A stretch of DNA of 7,857 nt from Deltaproteobacteria bacterium (GCA_016207765.1 JACQOY010000168.1:1-7857), one strand, 5' to 3'. Positions 1-7,584 are shown, counted from the stretch's first letter. A program made the numbers and translations. Notes: a model not told the origin generated them from the letters alone.

Positions 1-2568
1 TTTAAGCACTTCATCACGGATGATGCCGATCCTCTCCCATCGGGCTTCAAGGTTGTTGTCGATCCAGTTTTGATGCTCCTCGGGCCAAGAGGCCAGAAAG
101 ACCGACTCCGGGAGGCCCCCCCCTGCAGAGAAGCTTGCGGATCCTTTGAAGTTGCTTCCGGACCCTTTGGCCGGCGGCCCTGCCGCCTTTGGAATGAACT
201 GCCAGATTTCCTCGGCGGTGAACGAAAGAATCGGGGCCAGAAGCGGTGTGACCGAAGAGAGTATGTCATAAAGGGTGCTCTGGGCCGACCGGCGCAAAAA
301 ACCGTCCGACCGGTCGCAATAGAGGCGGTCTTTCAGGATATCGAGGTAAATGGCCGAAAGATCGACGGTAAAAAATTTGTTGAGGCTGTGGTGAACGATA
401 TGGAATTCATAGTTCTCGTAGGCCTTTTCCACCTTCTGGATCACCTTGGCCAAAAGGTGCAGGGCATAGCGATCGAGCTCGGTCCTTTTTTCCACAGGCA
501 GACGCATGGTCCCTGTCCTGAAATCGGAAAGATTGCCGAGCATGAAACGACAGGTGTTGCGGATCTTTCGGTAGACTTCGGCCAAGACCTTGATGATCTC
601 GCCCGAGACGCGGATATCGTTGCGATAATCCTCCGCCGCCACCCACAGCCGCAGGAGTTCAGCCCCCATTTCATTGAGCACTTTCTCCGGCGGGACATAA
701 TTTTTGGCGGATTTGGAATATTTTTTCCCTTCGCCGTCCACGACAAAACCGTGGGTCAAGACTTCGCGGTAAGGAGCCCGGCCGCGGGTCGCCAGCGAGA
801 CAAGAAGGGACGAGTGAAACCATCCCCGGTGCTGGTCGGAGCCTTCGAGGTAGAGGTCTGCTTGGGGGCTAAGTTGGGGGTTCCGTTCACAGACCGCGGC
901 AAACGAGACGCCGGAGTCGAACCAGACATCGAGAATATCATCTCTTTTGACTATTTTCCCCCCTCGGCATTTGGGACATTTTGTCCCGGGCGGCAGGAGT
1001 GTTTCTTTATTAAACCAGGCATCAGCCCCTTCTTTTTCGAAGATTGAACAAATGTATTCGCCTATTTTTTCGTCCAGGAAAAACTCATCGCAGTCAACGC
1101 AGAGATGAACGATGATCGGCACTCCCCAGATGCGCTGGCGCGAAAGGCACCAGTCAGGACGATTTTCGATCATCCCCAGAATCCGGTCCTGCCCCCATGA
1201 GGGGATCCATTTCACGTTGCAGTTGATGGCATTGAGCGCCTTTTTGCGCAGATCGTTATGTTCCAGCGAGCAGAACCATTGCTCGGTGGCGCGGAAGATC
1301 ACCGGATTCTTGCACCGCCAGCAGTGGGGATAGCTGTGGGTCAGGGTTTGGCCCGGTTCGTTCAGCAGGAATTTTTTCTGGAAAAGAAAATCAACGATCT
1401 GTTTGTCGGCCTTTTTGATGAAGAGCCCCTCCCACTTTTTGACTTCTTCATACTGCGCGTCAGCGAGAGAGGTGAATTTTCCCTGTGAGTCGACGGGACA
1501 CAATGTTTCCAGTTGATAGGCTTGGCCGACAAGATAATCTTCCTGACCGTGGCCCGGAGCAATATGGACGATGCCGGTCCCGGAATCGAGAGTAACGTGT
1601 CCGGCCAGGACGACGCGCGATCTTCGGCCCATAAAAGGGTGAGCGCAATCAAGGTCAAGATCGGACAATTCCTGCCCCGTCCAGTTTTTCAATTCGACGG
1701 CTTCGCCGATAAAATCGATCGCCTTGAGGAAGGAATTTTTCAGGTCTTTGGCCACAACATATATTTCGGCATCACATTCAAGAGCCGTGTATTCGTATTT
1801 GGCGCCCAAGGCCAATGCCACGTTGGCGGGAAGGGTCCAGGGCGTTGTTGTCCAGATAACCAGATAAACCGGCTTTTGTTTGTCGGGTAACTTCAGTTTG
1901 TCGCTGTTTGGGAGCTGAAATTTCACGTAAATGGAAGGAGAGGTGTGATTTTCATATTCCACCTCCGCCTCGGCGAGGGCGGTTCGGCAGGAAGGGCACC
2001 AGAAGACCGGTTTTTTCCCCCGATAAACATAACCATTCAGATAAAGTTTCACAAACTCCCGTGCGATATCGGCCTCGTATTGATTGGTCATCGTGAGATA
2101 GGGGTGTTCCCAGTCTCCAAAAACCCCAAGGCGGATAAATTCTTGCGCCTGGGCGCGCACAAACCCCCGTGCATATTGCCGGCAGGCCTCGCGTCGCACG
2201 AGAGGATCGGCCAATTTTTTTGGGTCCTTTTCCTTTTCCGCCAGTTCCTTCACCGCTCCCAGTTCAATCGGCAGGCCATGACAGTCCCAACCGGGAATGT
2301 AAGGACTGTACTTTCCCGACATATTTTTGAATTTGACGATGATGTCCTTCAAGATTTTGTTCAGGATGTGGCCGAAGTGGATGTGGCCGTTGGCGTAAGG
2401 AGGCCCGTCGTGGAGGATGAATTTCGGTTTCCCCTCGTTTTTTTTGAGGAGTTTTTCGTAGATCCCCTGTTCTCCCCATTTTTTCAAAAAATCGGGCTCC
2501 CGCTTGGGGAGTTCCGCCTTCATGGGAAAGTCGGTCTTCGGGAGGTTGAGGGTTTCCTTGTAATTCAT
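1..2568 (-). CDS. ileS: Isoleucyl-tRNA synthetase, N-terminal 856 residues (runs off left edge)
   Basis: A cytoplasmic class I synthetase that attaches isoleucine to tRNA-Ile using ATP. I translated the whole minus frame and found no stop from ATG 2566-2568 to base 1. Seen: the HIGH motif as HFGH at residues 64-67 inside [22 protein letters not shown]; editing-domain [11 protein letters not shown] near 239-249 and [16 protein letters not shown] at 330-345, with the conserved editing Asp at 344; DVWFDSG near 547-553; and the KMSKS loop as KYSKS at 616-620. Zinc-type CxxC pairs occur in FWCPSC, HCWRC, 490/493 and 531/534. The anticodon-binding helical domain follows and continues to the edge. 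[10 protein letters not shown] points to the bacterial type 1 enzyme. Known IleRS of this type are about 930 residues, so a C-terminal part, probably including the zinc ribbon, lies outside. No Shine-Dalgarno is visible before the ATG; the start was chosen because [16 protein letters not shown] matches the usual IleRS N-terminus. It is divergent from aspS. Oddity: a Gly/Ser-rich insertion at 794-818. Confidence 0.97.
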   Translation of the reverse strand, partial: MNYKETLNLPKTDFPMKAELPKREPDFLKKWGEQGIYEKLLKKNEGKPKFILHDGPPYANGHIHFGHILNKILKDIIVKFKNMSGKYSPYIPGWDCHGLPIELGAVKELAEKEKDPKKLADPLVRREACRQYARGFVRAQAQEFIRLGVFGDWEHPYLTMTNQYEADIAREFVKLYLNGYVYRGKKPVFWCPSCRTALAEAEVEYENHTSPSIYVKFQLPNSDKLKLPDKQKPVYLVIWTTTPWTLPANVALALGAKYEYTALECDAEIYVVAKDLKNSFLKAIDFIGEAVELKNWTGQELSDLDLDCAHPFMGRRSRVVLAGHVTLDSGTGIVHIAPGHGQEDYLVGQAYQLETLCPVDSQGKFTSLADAQYEEVKKWEGLFIKKADKQIVDFLFQKKFLLNEPGQTLTHSYPHCWRCKNPVIFRATEQWFCSLEHNDLRKKALNAINCNVKWIPSWGQDRILGMIENRPDWCLSRQRIWGVPIIVHLCVDCDEFFLDEKIGEYICSIFEKEGADAWFNKETLLPPGTKCPKCRGGKIVKRDDILDVWFDSGVSFAAVCERNPQLSPQADLYLEGSDQHRGWFHSSLLVSLATRGRAPYREVLTHGFVVDGEGKKYSKSAKNYVPPEKVLNEMGAELLRLWVAAEDYRNDIRVSGEIIKVLAEVYRKIRNTCRFMLGNLSDFRTGTMRLPVEKRTELDRYALHLLAKVIQKVEKAYENYEFHIVHHSLNKFFTVDLSAIYLDILKDRLYCDRSDGFLRRSAQSTLYDILSSVTPLLAPILSFTAEEIWQFIPKAAGPPAKGSGSNFKGSASFSAGGGLPESVFLASWPEEHQNWIDNNLEARWERIGIIRDEVLK
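133..168 (-). repeat. Short tandem repeat inside an ileS insertion (KGSxS x2)
   Basis: On the coding strand, two 15-base units (154-168 and 133-147) differ at only two positions, AAAGGGTCCGGAAGC and AAAGGATCCGCAAGC, with their starts 21 bases apart. They encode KGSGS and KGSAS, separated by NF. They sit in a Gly/Ser/Ala-rich stretch (IleRS residues 794-818) that interrupts the usual join between EEIWQFIP and [11 protein letters not shown] perfect 6-bp inverted repeat (GGCGGC 173-178, GCCGCC 182-187) lies next to them. Confidence 0.6.
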
Positions 2569-2579
2569 GTGAAAAATCA

Positions 2580-2608
2580 AAAAAACACACAAGTTCCCGT
2601 AATGTCAA
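2580..2608 (-). promoter_or_regulatory. Candidate ileS promoter
   Basis: A perfect TTGACA occurs on the minus strand at 2603-2608. A 17-base spacer leads to a T-only hexamer at 2580-2585, a weak -10 (three of six bases). A transcript from here would start close to the ileS ATG at 2568, leaving almost no 5' leader, which would fit the missing Shine-Dalgarno. The -35 is convincing; the -10 is not. Confidence 0.35.
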
Positions 2609-2618
2609 TTTAAATCCC

Positions 2619-2647
2619 TTGACGCATCAAGCTTCCCCGATTAATTT
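2619..2647 (+). promoter_or_regulatory. Candidate aspS promoter
   Basis: TTGACG at 2619-2624 is followed after 17 bases by TAATTT at 2642-2647, a weak -10 (three of six bases). Transcription would begin at about the aspS ATG (2655), again suggesting a leaderless or nearly leaderless mRNA. The -35 box lies only 10 bp from the opposing ileS -35 box (2603-2608), so polymerase binding at the two could be mutually exclusive. Confidence 0.3.
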
Positions 2648-2654
2648 CCACCGA

Positions 2655-4436
2655 ATGTCGGAATTCATCACCAAACTCAAACGAACCCACCATTTAAACC
2701 AACTCACCAGGGCCGATGCCGGCAAAAAAGTGGTCCTCATGGGGTGGGTCGACACAAGACGCGATCATGGAGGATTGATCTTTGTCGATCTGCGCGACCG
2801 CGAAGGGATCACCCAAATCGTCTTTAATCCGCAGGTCGATGCCAAAACACACGAACTGGGGGGGGAGCTCCGCACGGAATATTGTCTCGCCATCAGGGGG
2901 GAAGTCAGGCCGAGGCCGGATGGAATGGCGAATCCGAAACTCAAAACCGGGGAGATCGAGGTGTTAGTGGAAGAGTTTCAAATTTTAAACCGTTCTAAAA
3001 CGCCGCCGTTCGTGCTGGAAGACGAAATAGACGTCAACGAGGAAACCCGCCTGAAGTACCGTTATCTGGACCTTCGCAGGGGATCGCTGAAACGAAATAT
3101 TATTCTCCGTTCGCGGGTTTCCCAGATCGTCCGTGCCTATCTCGTTGATCACGGTTTTCTCGAAATTGAGACCCCGTTTTTGACCAAATCGACTCCGGAG
3201 GGGGCCCGTGACTACCTCGTTCCGTCGCGCATTCATCACGGTCATTTTTATGCCCTGCCGCAGTCGCCCCAGCTTTTCAAACAGCTTCTCATGGTGGCGG
3301 GTTTTGAACGCTACTTTCAGATCGTCCGCTGCTTCCGCGACGAGGATCTCCGCGCCGACCGCCAGCCCGAGTTCACCCAGATTGATATCGAGGTCTCTTT
3401 TTTGAGCCGGGACGATTTCCTGGACATCATGGAGGGGCTGATTGCCGAGGTCTGGAAGAAGATGTTGGACATCGATATTTCGCTCCCCATCCCGCGCCTT
3501 TCGTATGACGAGTGCATGGAACGCTACGGGCTTGATGCTCCCGATACCCGTTTTGCCCTCGAACTCAAGACCGTCACGCCGATTTTCCAGAATTCCGGAT
3601 TCAAGGTTTTCGGTGAGATTGCCCGCTCAGGGGGATCGATCAAGGCCCTGGTGGTGAAGGGAAAATCGGACTTCAGCCGCAGTGAAATTGACGATCTGAC
3701 AAAATTTGCCGGCATCTACGGGGCCAAGGGGCTGGCGTATATCAAGATTCTTGAAAACGAATGGCAATCGCCGATTGCCAAATTTTTATCCGACGATGAA
3801 AAACAACAATTGCAAAAGACGCTCGGTTTTAAAGCCGGGGATATTGTTTTTTTCGGCGCCGGAACAACGAAGATCGTCAACGACTCGCTTGGAAATCTAA
3901 GGGAACATATCGGCCGGAAGCTTAAGCTTTGCGATCCAAAAAAATACAATTTCGTCTGGGTGGTCGATTTTCCGCTATTTGACTGGGATGAAGAGGAAAA
4001 ACGTCCCGTTGCCGTCCACCACCCCTTTACCTCGCCCAAATGGGATGAACTTTCGCTTCTCGAATCCGAGCCGCTCAAATGCCACGCCAACGCCTACGAT
4101 CTGGTTTTAAACGGCAATGAAATTGGCGGCGGATCTCTTCGTATCCATGACGCCGGGATTCAGCAGAAGGTGTTTGACCTGTTAAAGATCAGCAAGGAAG
4201 AGGCCCAGGTAAAATTCGGTTTTTTACTTGAGGCCCTTCAGTACGGCGCTCCCCCTCATGGAGGGATCGCTTTTGGGTTGGACCGGTTGATCATGCTCTT
4301 AACCGGATGTGACAACATCCGTGACGTGATTGCCTTTCCCAAGACGCAAAAGGCCACCGACCCGATGACGGAGGCCCCTTCCACGGTCGATCCCAAACAG
4401 CTTCTTGAACTGGGAATTTCAGTGACGAAGAAGTGA
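2655..4436 (+). CDS. aspS: Aspartyl-tRNA synthetase, probably non-discriminating (Asp/Asn)
   Basis: A class II synthetase of 593 residues, close to the 590 of the E. coli enzyme, making Asp-tRNA in the cytoplasm. Domains in order: N-terminal OB-fold anticodon-binding domain (about 10-115, with [10 protein letters not shown] and FVDLRDREG); catalytic core with QSPQLFKQ at 203-210, motif 2 FRDED at 227-231 and QPEFTQID at 237-244; the bacterial GAD insertion (roughly 300-430); and motif 3 [10 protein letters not shown] at 536-545 with the ATP-binding Arg544. His38 follows RRD where the discriminating E. coli enzyme has Leu30, and Gly90 sits in the loop after VRPRP. As I recall, both resemble the non-discriminating Pseudomonas aeruginosa enzyme, which also charges tRNA-Asn. 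The ATG at 2655 was chosen because [10 protein letters not shown] aligns with the E. coli N-terminus. An upstream in-frame TTG (2619) would add 12 residues, but it overlaps the -35 box. No Shine-Dalgarno is visible. Its 3' end overlaps the convergent surface-protein gene by 18 bp. Confidence 0.97.
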   Translation: MSEFITKLKRTHHLNQLTRADAGKKVVLMGWVDTRRDHGGLIFVDLRDREGITQIVFNPQVDAKTHELGGELRTEYCLAIRGEVRPRPDGMANPKLKTGEIEVLVEEFQILNRSKTPPFVLEDEIDVNEETRLKYRYLDLRRGSLKRNIILRSRVSQIVRAYLVDHGFLEIETPFLTKSTPEGARDYLVPSRIHHGHFYALPQSPQLFKQLLMVAGFERYFQIVRCFRDEDLRADRQPEFTQIDIEVSFLSRDDFLDIMEGLIAEVWKKMLDIDISLPIPRLSYDECMERYGLDAPDTRFALELKTVTPIFQNSGFKVFGEIARSGGSIKALVVKGKSDFSRSEIDDLTKFAGIYGAKGLAYIKILENEWQSPIAKFLSDDEKQQLQKTLGFKAGDIVFFGAGTTKIVNDSLGNLREHIGRKLKLCDPKKYNFVWVVDFPLFDWDEEEKRPVAVHHPFTSPKWDELSLLESEPLKCHANAYDLVLNGNEIGGGSLRIHDAGIQQKVFDLLKISKEEAQVKFGFLLEALQYGAPPHGGIAFGLDRLIMLLTGCDNIRDVIAFPKTQKATDPMTEAPSTVDPKQLLELGISVTKK

Positions 4437-7400
4437 ACTTTTCCGGAATATTCTAACCCCGATTAAAAGACCAAAGGTTAAAATCAGCCAGATAAACGCA
4501 ACCCGTGATCCGGGGGTTGGGACCGAACCGGCCACGTTCAAACAGCCGGCGCCCGCGCCTTGCGCATCCGCCGTGGCTTCCGCCAGGGATTCACAGGCTG
4601 TTGTGTCACCGGTCGTGACGCTTTTGAATTCAACCTTGTCGATTGAGCTGTTCCACGTTGCGGTGTATTCCACATCATTGGCGTAAGTGGTTATCGATCC
4701 CCCCTCTTTAAGGGTCAATATATCGCTGATCTTCAAGGGAGGCTCAAAATCCCCGCTATCCAGGGTCGCAGGGCTTCCATCCGACAGGACGCATCCCTCA
4801 ATAGCCGATTCATCGGCCGGCAAGGCGGTGTCGTCGGTTTCTTCATCTTCCGTGGTTGTTGTCTCTGTTGTCCCGGAATCGGTTGTCGTCAAAACCGTTT
4901 CTTCTCCGGTTTCCTCTTCTTCTTCCGTTGTATTTTCTTCCTCGGTCTCGGTTGTCTCGGTGGTTTCAGCGGTGGGGCGTTCGATGGTCGTCACCGATGG
5001 ACAGATTTTGGCCTCGACCATGCCGGTTATCTTGGCCAGCATATAGACTTCGGGGGTCACCGTCTGCCCCGCGGCTGTTTCTGCAAGAGGAATTTTGTAA
5101 ATAGTGCCTTTATCAAGGCTCTGGACAAGCAGATCGCCTGTGGAACGTTTCACGGAGAGTTCAACGGGTGTTGTTACTTCCGCCAATTCACTCAACACGC
5201 CGGTTTTCATGTTGTATTGCAACACCCGGCCAGCCGCGAGGTCGGAGAGGTAAAGATTTCCTTTGTTGACGACCATTTTGCCGGTTGGTTCGAAGCCGGT
5301 GCGTTCCGCCTTGATATCGTAGAGCTGGGTCAGGGCGCCGGTGGAATCCGCTTTATAGAGTTTGCCTTCTTCGGTCAGAAGATATTTGTTGTCGTTTCCG
5401 TCGATGGCGATTTTCTTCACGGTGATGTTCAAAGCCAAATCGGAGACTCCATCCTTGGTTGCCTTGAGGACCTTGCCGCTGTCGGCAACATAGAGGTTTC
5501 CGGTGCTGTCGACGCCCAGATCGGTGATCTTTGTGAACGAATATTTCGGCTGTATCTGCTTGGTTGCGCCTGTTACCAGATCGGTTTTAAAGACCAGATT
5601 GTTGTCCTCCATGAAAAGGGTTTTGTGGCTTGACACAAGATTTTTGGGAGCCGTGAAATCTTTTATTTCCGCCACCTGTTCCTCGTCGGAGTTGTTGCAG
5701 GCCCCGCTGGTTTTTTCTCCCGAAGCCTTTTCAATGCCGTAGCAGACCGCTTCAACCGGTGTTGCTCCGTCGGAACAAGGGGAAACGGTCGACCTGACGC
5801 AATAGCCCCACTTTCCCTGGTAACACAACTGCTGACCTCCATCCCAGGCCTCCCCGCTGTTGTCATTTTCCGGGTTGCAACCGGGGTAGGCTGAATCGCC
5901 ATAGGGACAACCGGCAGTGGAATCACAGGTTCTTTGTTCCTCTTCGGTGCATTCCGGGTTTGTGCAGTCGGCCTGACACCCATCGCCGTCCGTTGTGTTG
6001 CCGTCATCGCACTCTTCGCCGGTGTCAACGGTCCCGTCGCCGCAGGAGCCGGTGGCGGTTGTTGTGTTCGGTGTCGTTTCCTGCGTTGTCTCTTCGGGCG
6101 GTGTTTCCGTTGTCGTGACAAAAGTGCAATTGGAGGTGCAGGTTTTTCCCGCCGTCGTGTCATTGCCGTCGCACTCTTCACTGCCGTTTTTGATTCCGTC
6201 GCCGCAATATTCCTCGGTGACAATTTTGCAGTTGACGCAGGACTGATGTGCGGAGAGGGCGCTGTTGCTTTCGCACTCTTCCGGGCCGCTCACTATTCCG
6301 TCGCCGCAGTAGGGGACATCAACGAGGGCGCATTTTTCGGAACATTTCTGGTGTTCCCCGACGCCTACCGTTCCGTCGCATTGTTCGCCCGAATTGACGA
6401 TTCCATCCCCGCAGGTGCCGCAGGCGTTGCCCGTGGCGCTGGCGGTTGCGTCGTTTTTGCACCCGGTCGTTGCTTCACAACTGTCGCTTGTGCAGTCTTT
6501 GTCATCGTTGCAGTCGAGGGCGGTTCCCGACTGACAGCCATTGCTGACGCACTGTTCCTTTCCATTACAAAGATTTCCGTCCTGACATTCCTCGTTGGTG
6601 GTGCAACAATTTTCAATCGGAATATGAATGTTTTCTCCGGTGGGGGATTTGCAGACATCGGTCGTACAGACGTCGCCGTCGTCAACAGGGACAACGGCGG
6701 TGTGAGTGACCGTTCCCGTTGCGGAATCGCAGGTGTCGATGGTGCAGGCATTGGAATCATTCAGGGTGGCACTGGCACACAAATCTTTATTCTCGATTCT
6801 ACATTTGGTGCATTGCTGGGTTGCGGGATTGATTCCCGCAGAGCCGTCGCACTCCTCGCCCGTGTTCAGGATGCCGTCCCCGCAGGTGCCGCAGGCGTTG
6901 CCTGTGGCGCTGGCGGTAGACCCGGTGTCGGTGGGACAAGTAGCACTACTTCCCGTACAAGCTTCAGCTGTGTCGCAAACCCCGGTTGAGGCGCGGCACT
7001 CTGTTGTTGACGATGCAAACGAATCAGCCGGGCATGTTGCCGATGCGCCGGTACAATATTCAGCCACGTCACAGGTCCCGGCTGATGCCCGGCATTGCGT
7101 GGCGCTTGATGCATACGTGGTTTTACAATACGGCGCGCCGCCGTGAGTCAAGTCGCAGGCGTATTGTGACGTTGAACAATCCGTACTCTCTGCGCAGGTT
7201 TGGCCGACAGGAAAACCCTCGTCAACTTGCCCATCTCCGTCGTCATCGACGCCGTTACAAATTTCGGTTTGAATGGTCGTTGTTACCGAAGTGGTTGTTC
7301 CGCCTGAAATGGTTCCGGTTGGCAACGTAGTACCACCCGTTGGGCTTTTCAGGATGGTGTCGCCTATCTGGGCAAAAACGGGGATAGCCCCAAGGAGGCT

Positions 7401-7463
7401 ATAAATGAAAAAGCAGGAAGAGAGAAATCTGCGGCCGTATTTAAGGATAAAATTCAATTGCAC
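4419..7463 (-). CDS. Large exported cysteine-rich mosaic surface protein with MopE motif and C-terminal anchor
   Basis: A 1014-residue protein, probably displayed on the cell surface; its function is unknown. Seen in order: signal peptide (basic KYGRR at 8-12, hydrophobic core 17-30, likely cleavage VFA|Q after 31); Thr/Gly linker; MopE-type motif [17 protein letters not shown] at 67-83, whose spaced Asp residues suggest Ca2+ or other metal binding; two disintegrin-like units (about 123-180); five CGDG...E(E/Q)C units between 191 and 489, mixed with CTxDxCDxxTG segments at 240-250 and 324-334 resembling Dictyostelium CTDC repeats; a beta-propeller-like region of about five blades (606-815); an acidic Thr/Glu linker (828-886); a small two-strand-like domain (887-975); and a hydrophobic segment 988-1006 followed by RKSSLLRH. 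There are 59 cysteines in residues 69-589, suggesting oxidative folding outside the cytoplasm. The start is GTG 7463; TTG 7457 (residue 3) has better spacing from AAAAGGGG and is a real alternative. Adhesion or matrix binding is only a guess. Confidence 0.9.
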   Translation of the reverse strand: MQLNFILKYGRRFLSSCFFIYSLLGAIPVFAQIGDTILKSPTGGTTLPTGTISGGTTTSVTTTIQTEICNGVDDDGDGQVDEGFPVGQTCAESTDCSTSQYACDLTHGGAPYCKTTYASSATQCRASAGTCDVAEYCTGASATCPADSFASSTTECRASTGVCDTAEACTGSSATCPTDTGSTASATGNACGTCGDGILNTGEECDGSAGINPATQQCTKCRIENKDLCASATLNDSNACTIDTCDSATGTVTHTAVVPVDDGDVCTTDVCKSPTGENIHIPIENCCTTNEECQDGNLCNGKEQCVSNGCQSGTALDCNDDKDCTSDSCEATTGCKNDATASATGNACGTCGDGIVNSGEQCDGTVGVGEHQKCSEKCALVDVPYCGDGIVSGPEECESNSALSAHQSCVNCKIVTEEYCGDGIKNGSEECDGNDTTAGKTCTSNCTFVTTTETPPEETTQETTPNTTTATGSCGDGTVDTGEECDDGNTTDGDGCQADCTNPECTEEEQRTCDSTAGCPYGDSAYPGCNPENDNSGEAWDGGQQLCYQGKWGYCVRSTVSPCSDGATPVEAVCYGIEKASGEKTSGACNNSDEEQVAEIKDFTAPKNLVSSHKTLFMEDNNLVFKTDLVTGATKQIQPKYSFTKITDLGVDSTGNLYVADSGKVLKATKDGVSDLALNITVKKIAIDGNDNKYLLTEEGKLYKADSTGALTQLYDIKAERTGFEPTGKMVVNKGNLYLSDLAAGRVLQYNMKTGVLSELAEVTTPVELSVKRSTGDLLVQSLDKGTIYKIPLAETAAGQTVTPEVYMLAKITGMVEAKICPSVTTIERPTAETTETTETEEENTTEEEEETGEETVLTTTDSGTTETTTTEDEETDDTALPADESAIEGCVLSDGSPATLDSGDFEPPLKISDILTLKEGGSITTYANDVEYTATWNSSIDKVEFKSVTTGDTTACESLAEATADAQGAGAGCLNVAGSVPTPGSRVAFIWLILTFGLLIGVRIFRKSSLLRH
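4824..4973 (-). repeat. Low-complexity Thr/Glu-coding stretch
   Basis: This encodes residues 831-880 of the surface protein, made almost only of Thr, Glu, Asp and a few Ser/Gly, including runs such as [16 protein letters not shown]. It separates the propeller-like region from the C-terminal domain. It is probably an extended, highly charged stalk. Such tracts are prone to length change by slippage. Confidence 0.75.
5964..6893 (-). repeat. CGDG...GEECD cysteine-rich repeats (five copies)
   Basis: Five units occur in the surface protein: [13 protein letters not shown] (residues 193-206, preceded by CGT), [13 protein letters not shown] (351-363, also preceded by CGT), [13 protein letters not shown] (386-398), [13 protein letters not shown] (420-432) and [16 protein letters not shown] (474-489). 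This is the pattern of the Myxococcus cysteine-rich repeat / DUF4215 families. The last copy, with [12 protein letters not shown], is the closest to the family consensus. Confidence 0.8.
6406..6446 (-). repeat. 41-bp near-identical repeat, copy 1
   Basis: This matches 6877-6917 at 40 of 41 bases; the only difference is C versus T at the eighteenth base from the right. The offset is 471 bp, exactly 157 codons, so both copies are read in the same frame and encode [15 protein letters not shown]. High DNA identity in a protein whose other repeats have diverged points to recent duplication or gene conversion. Confidence 0.75.
6877..6917 (-). repeat. 41-bp near-identical repeat, copy 2
   Basis: Partner of the copy at 6406-6446. 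It encodes the [14 protein letters not shown] segment that follows the second disintegrin-like unit. Together the two copies bracket a block of about 157 residues containing the first CGDG unit and the CTDC-like segments. Confidence 0.75.
6924..7097 (-). repeat. Tandem disintegrin-like units (two copies)
   Basis: The units are [19 protein letters not shown] plus ATCPADSF (residues 123-149) and [19 protein letters not shown] plus ATCPTDT (155-178). The first cysteines are 32 residues (96 bp) apart. The order CR, CD, E, CTG, S, CPxD matches the core of ADAM and snake-venom disintegrin domains (known family pattern). Only the C-terminal half of a classic disintegrin is present in each unit. Confidence 0.7.
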
Positions 7464-7498
7464 CCCTTTTTTACTATTAACCTAATTCAATTACTGTA

Positions 7499-7537
7499 CT
7501 AAGAGCAAAATTTAGGCCAAAAAGCTTTACCCTTCAT
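7499..7537 (-). CDS. Possible 12-codon leader ORF upstream of the surface-protein gene
   Basis: ATG at 7535-7537 is preceded by AAGGGAGGACA, the best Shine-Dalgarno-like sequence upstream of the surface-protein gene, though only three bases separate GGAGG from the ATG. It reads MKGKAFWPKFCS and stops at TAG 7499-7501. The stop lies 35 bases before the GTG at 7463, in a different frame. It could be a regulatory leader peptide, or chance. I do not see an attenuator structure that would settle it. Confidence 0.25.
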   Translation of the reverse strand: MKGKAFWPKFCS

Positions 7538-7564
7538 TGTCCTCCCTTAATAGAGAAGATGCAC

Positions 7565-7584
7565 TAAAATATTGTTATATTTTA
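7565..7584. repeat. Perfect 8-bp A/T hairpin
   Basis: TAAAATAT (7565-7572) and ATATTTTA (7577-7584) are perfect inverted repeats around a 4-base loop, TGTT. The minus-strand -10-like box TATAAC (7574-7579) lies inside it. It has no G:C pairs, so it is weak as an RNA stem and more likely an operator-like dyad, a DNA-bending site or chance in A+T-rich DNA. Confidence 0.4.
7574..7579 (-). promoter_or_regulatory. Candidate -10 box for the surface-protein gene
   Basis: The minus strand reads TATAAC, five of six bases of TATAAT. A poor -35 (TTGTAG, three of six) lies 18 bases upstream. Transcription would start near 7567, before the possible leader ORF and about 100 bases before the GTG start. Confidence 0.25.

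Noticed and set aside
70..1047. Plus-strand open frame of 325 codons at the left
   Set aside because: It lies wholly antisense to ileS, whose conserved motifs cover the same bases. The translation shows no recognisable domain.
2619..2654. TTG at 2619 as the aspS start
   Set aside because: It would add 12 residues with no homology to AspRS N-termini, has no Shine-Dalgarno and lies on the -35-like box. ATG 2655 fits the family length.
4500..4518. AACCC/GGGTT inverted repeat as a terminator for aspS
   Set aside because: The stem is only 5 bp with a 9-base loop and no T-run, and it lies inside the surface-protein coding region.
5934..6989. Plus-strand open frame of 351 codons opposite the surface-protein gene
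   Set aside because: It is the complement of the cysteine-rich repeats. Its Ala/Val/Gly-rich, domain-less translation follows from the codon choice on the other strand, and no ribosome binding site is evident. The minus-strand frame has a signal peptide, repeats and an anchor.
7400..7425. Lipobox-like LSSC (residues 14-17) in the surface-protein signal peptide
   Set aside because: The hydrophobic core follows the Cys rather than preceding it, and RRF comes directly before the motif. Cleavage after VFA at residue 31 fits better.
7416..7440. Twin-arginine (Tat) export signal at GRRFLSS
   Set aside because: The Tat pattern is RRxFL; here Phe is directly after RR. A heavily disulfide-bonded protein is also more likely to be exported unfolded through Sec.
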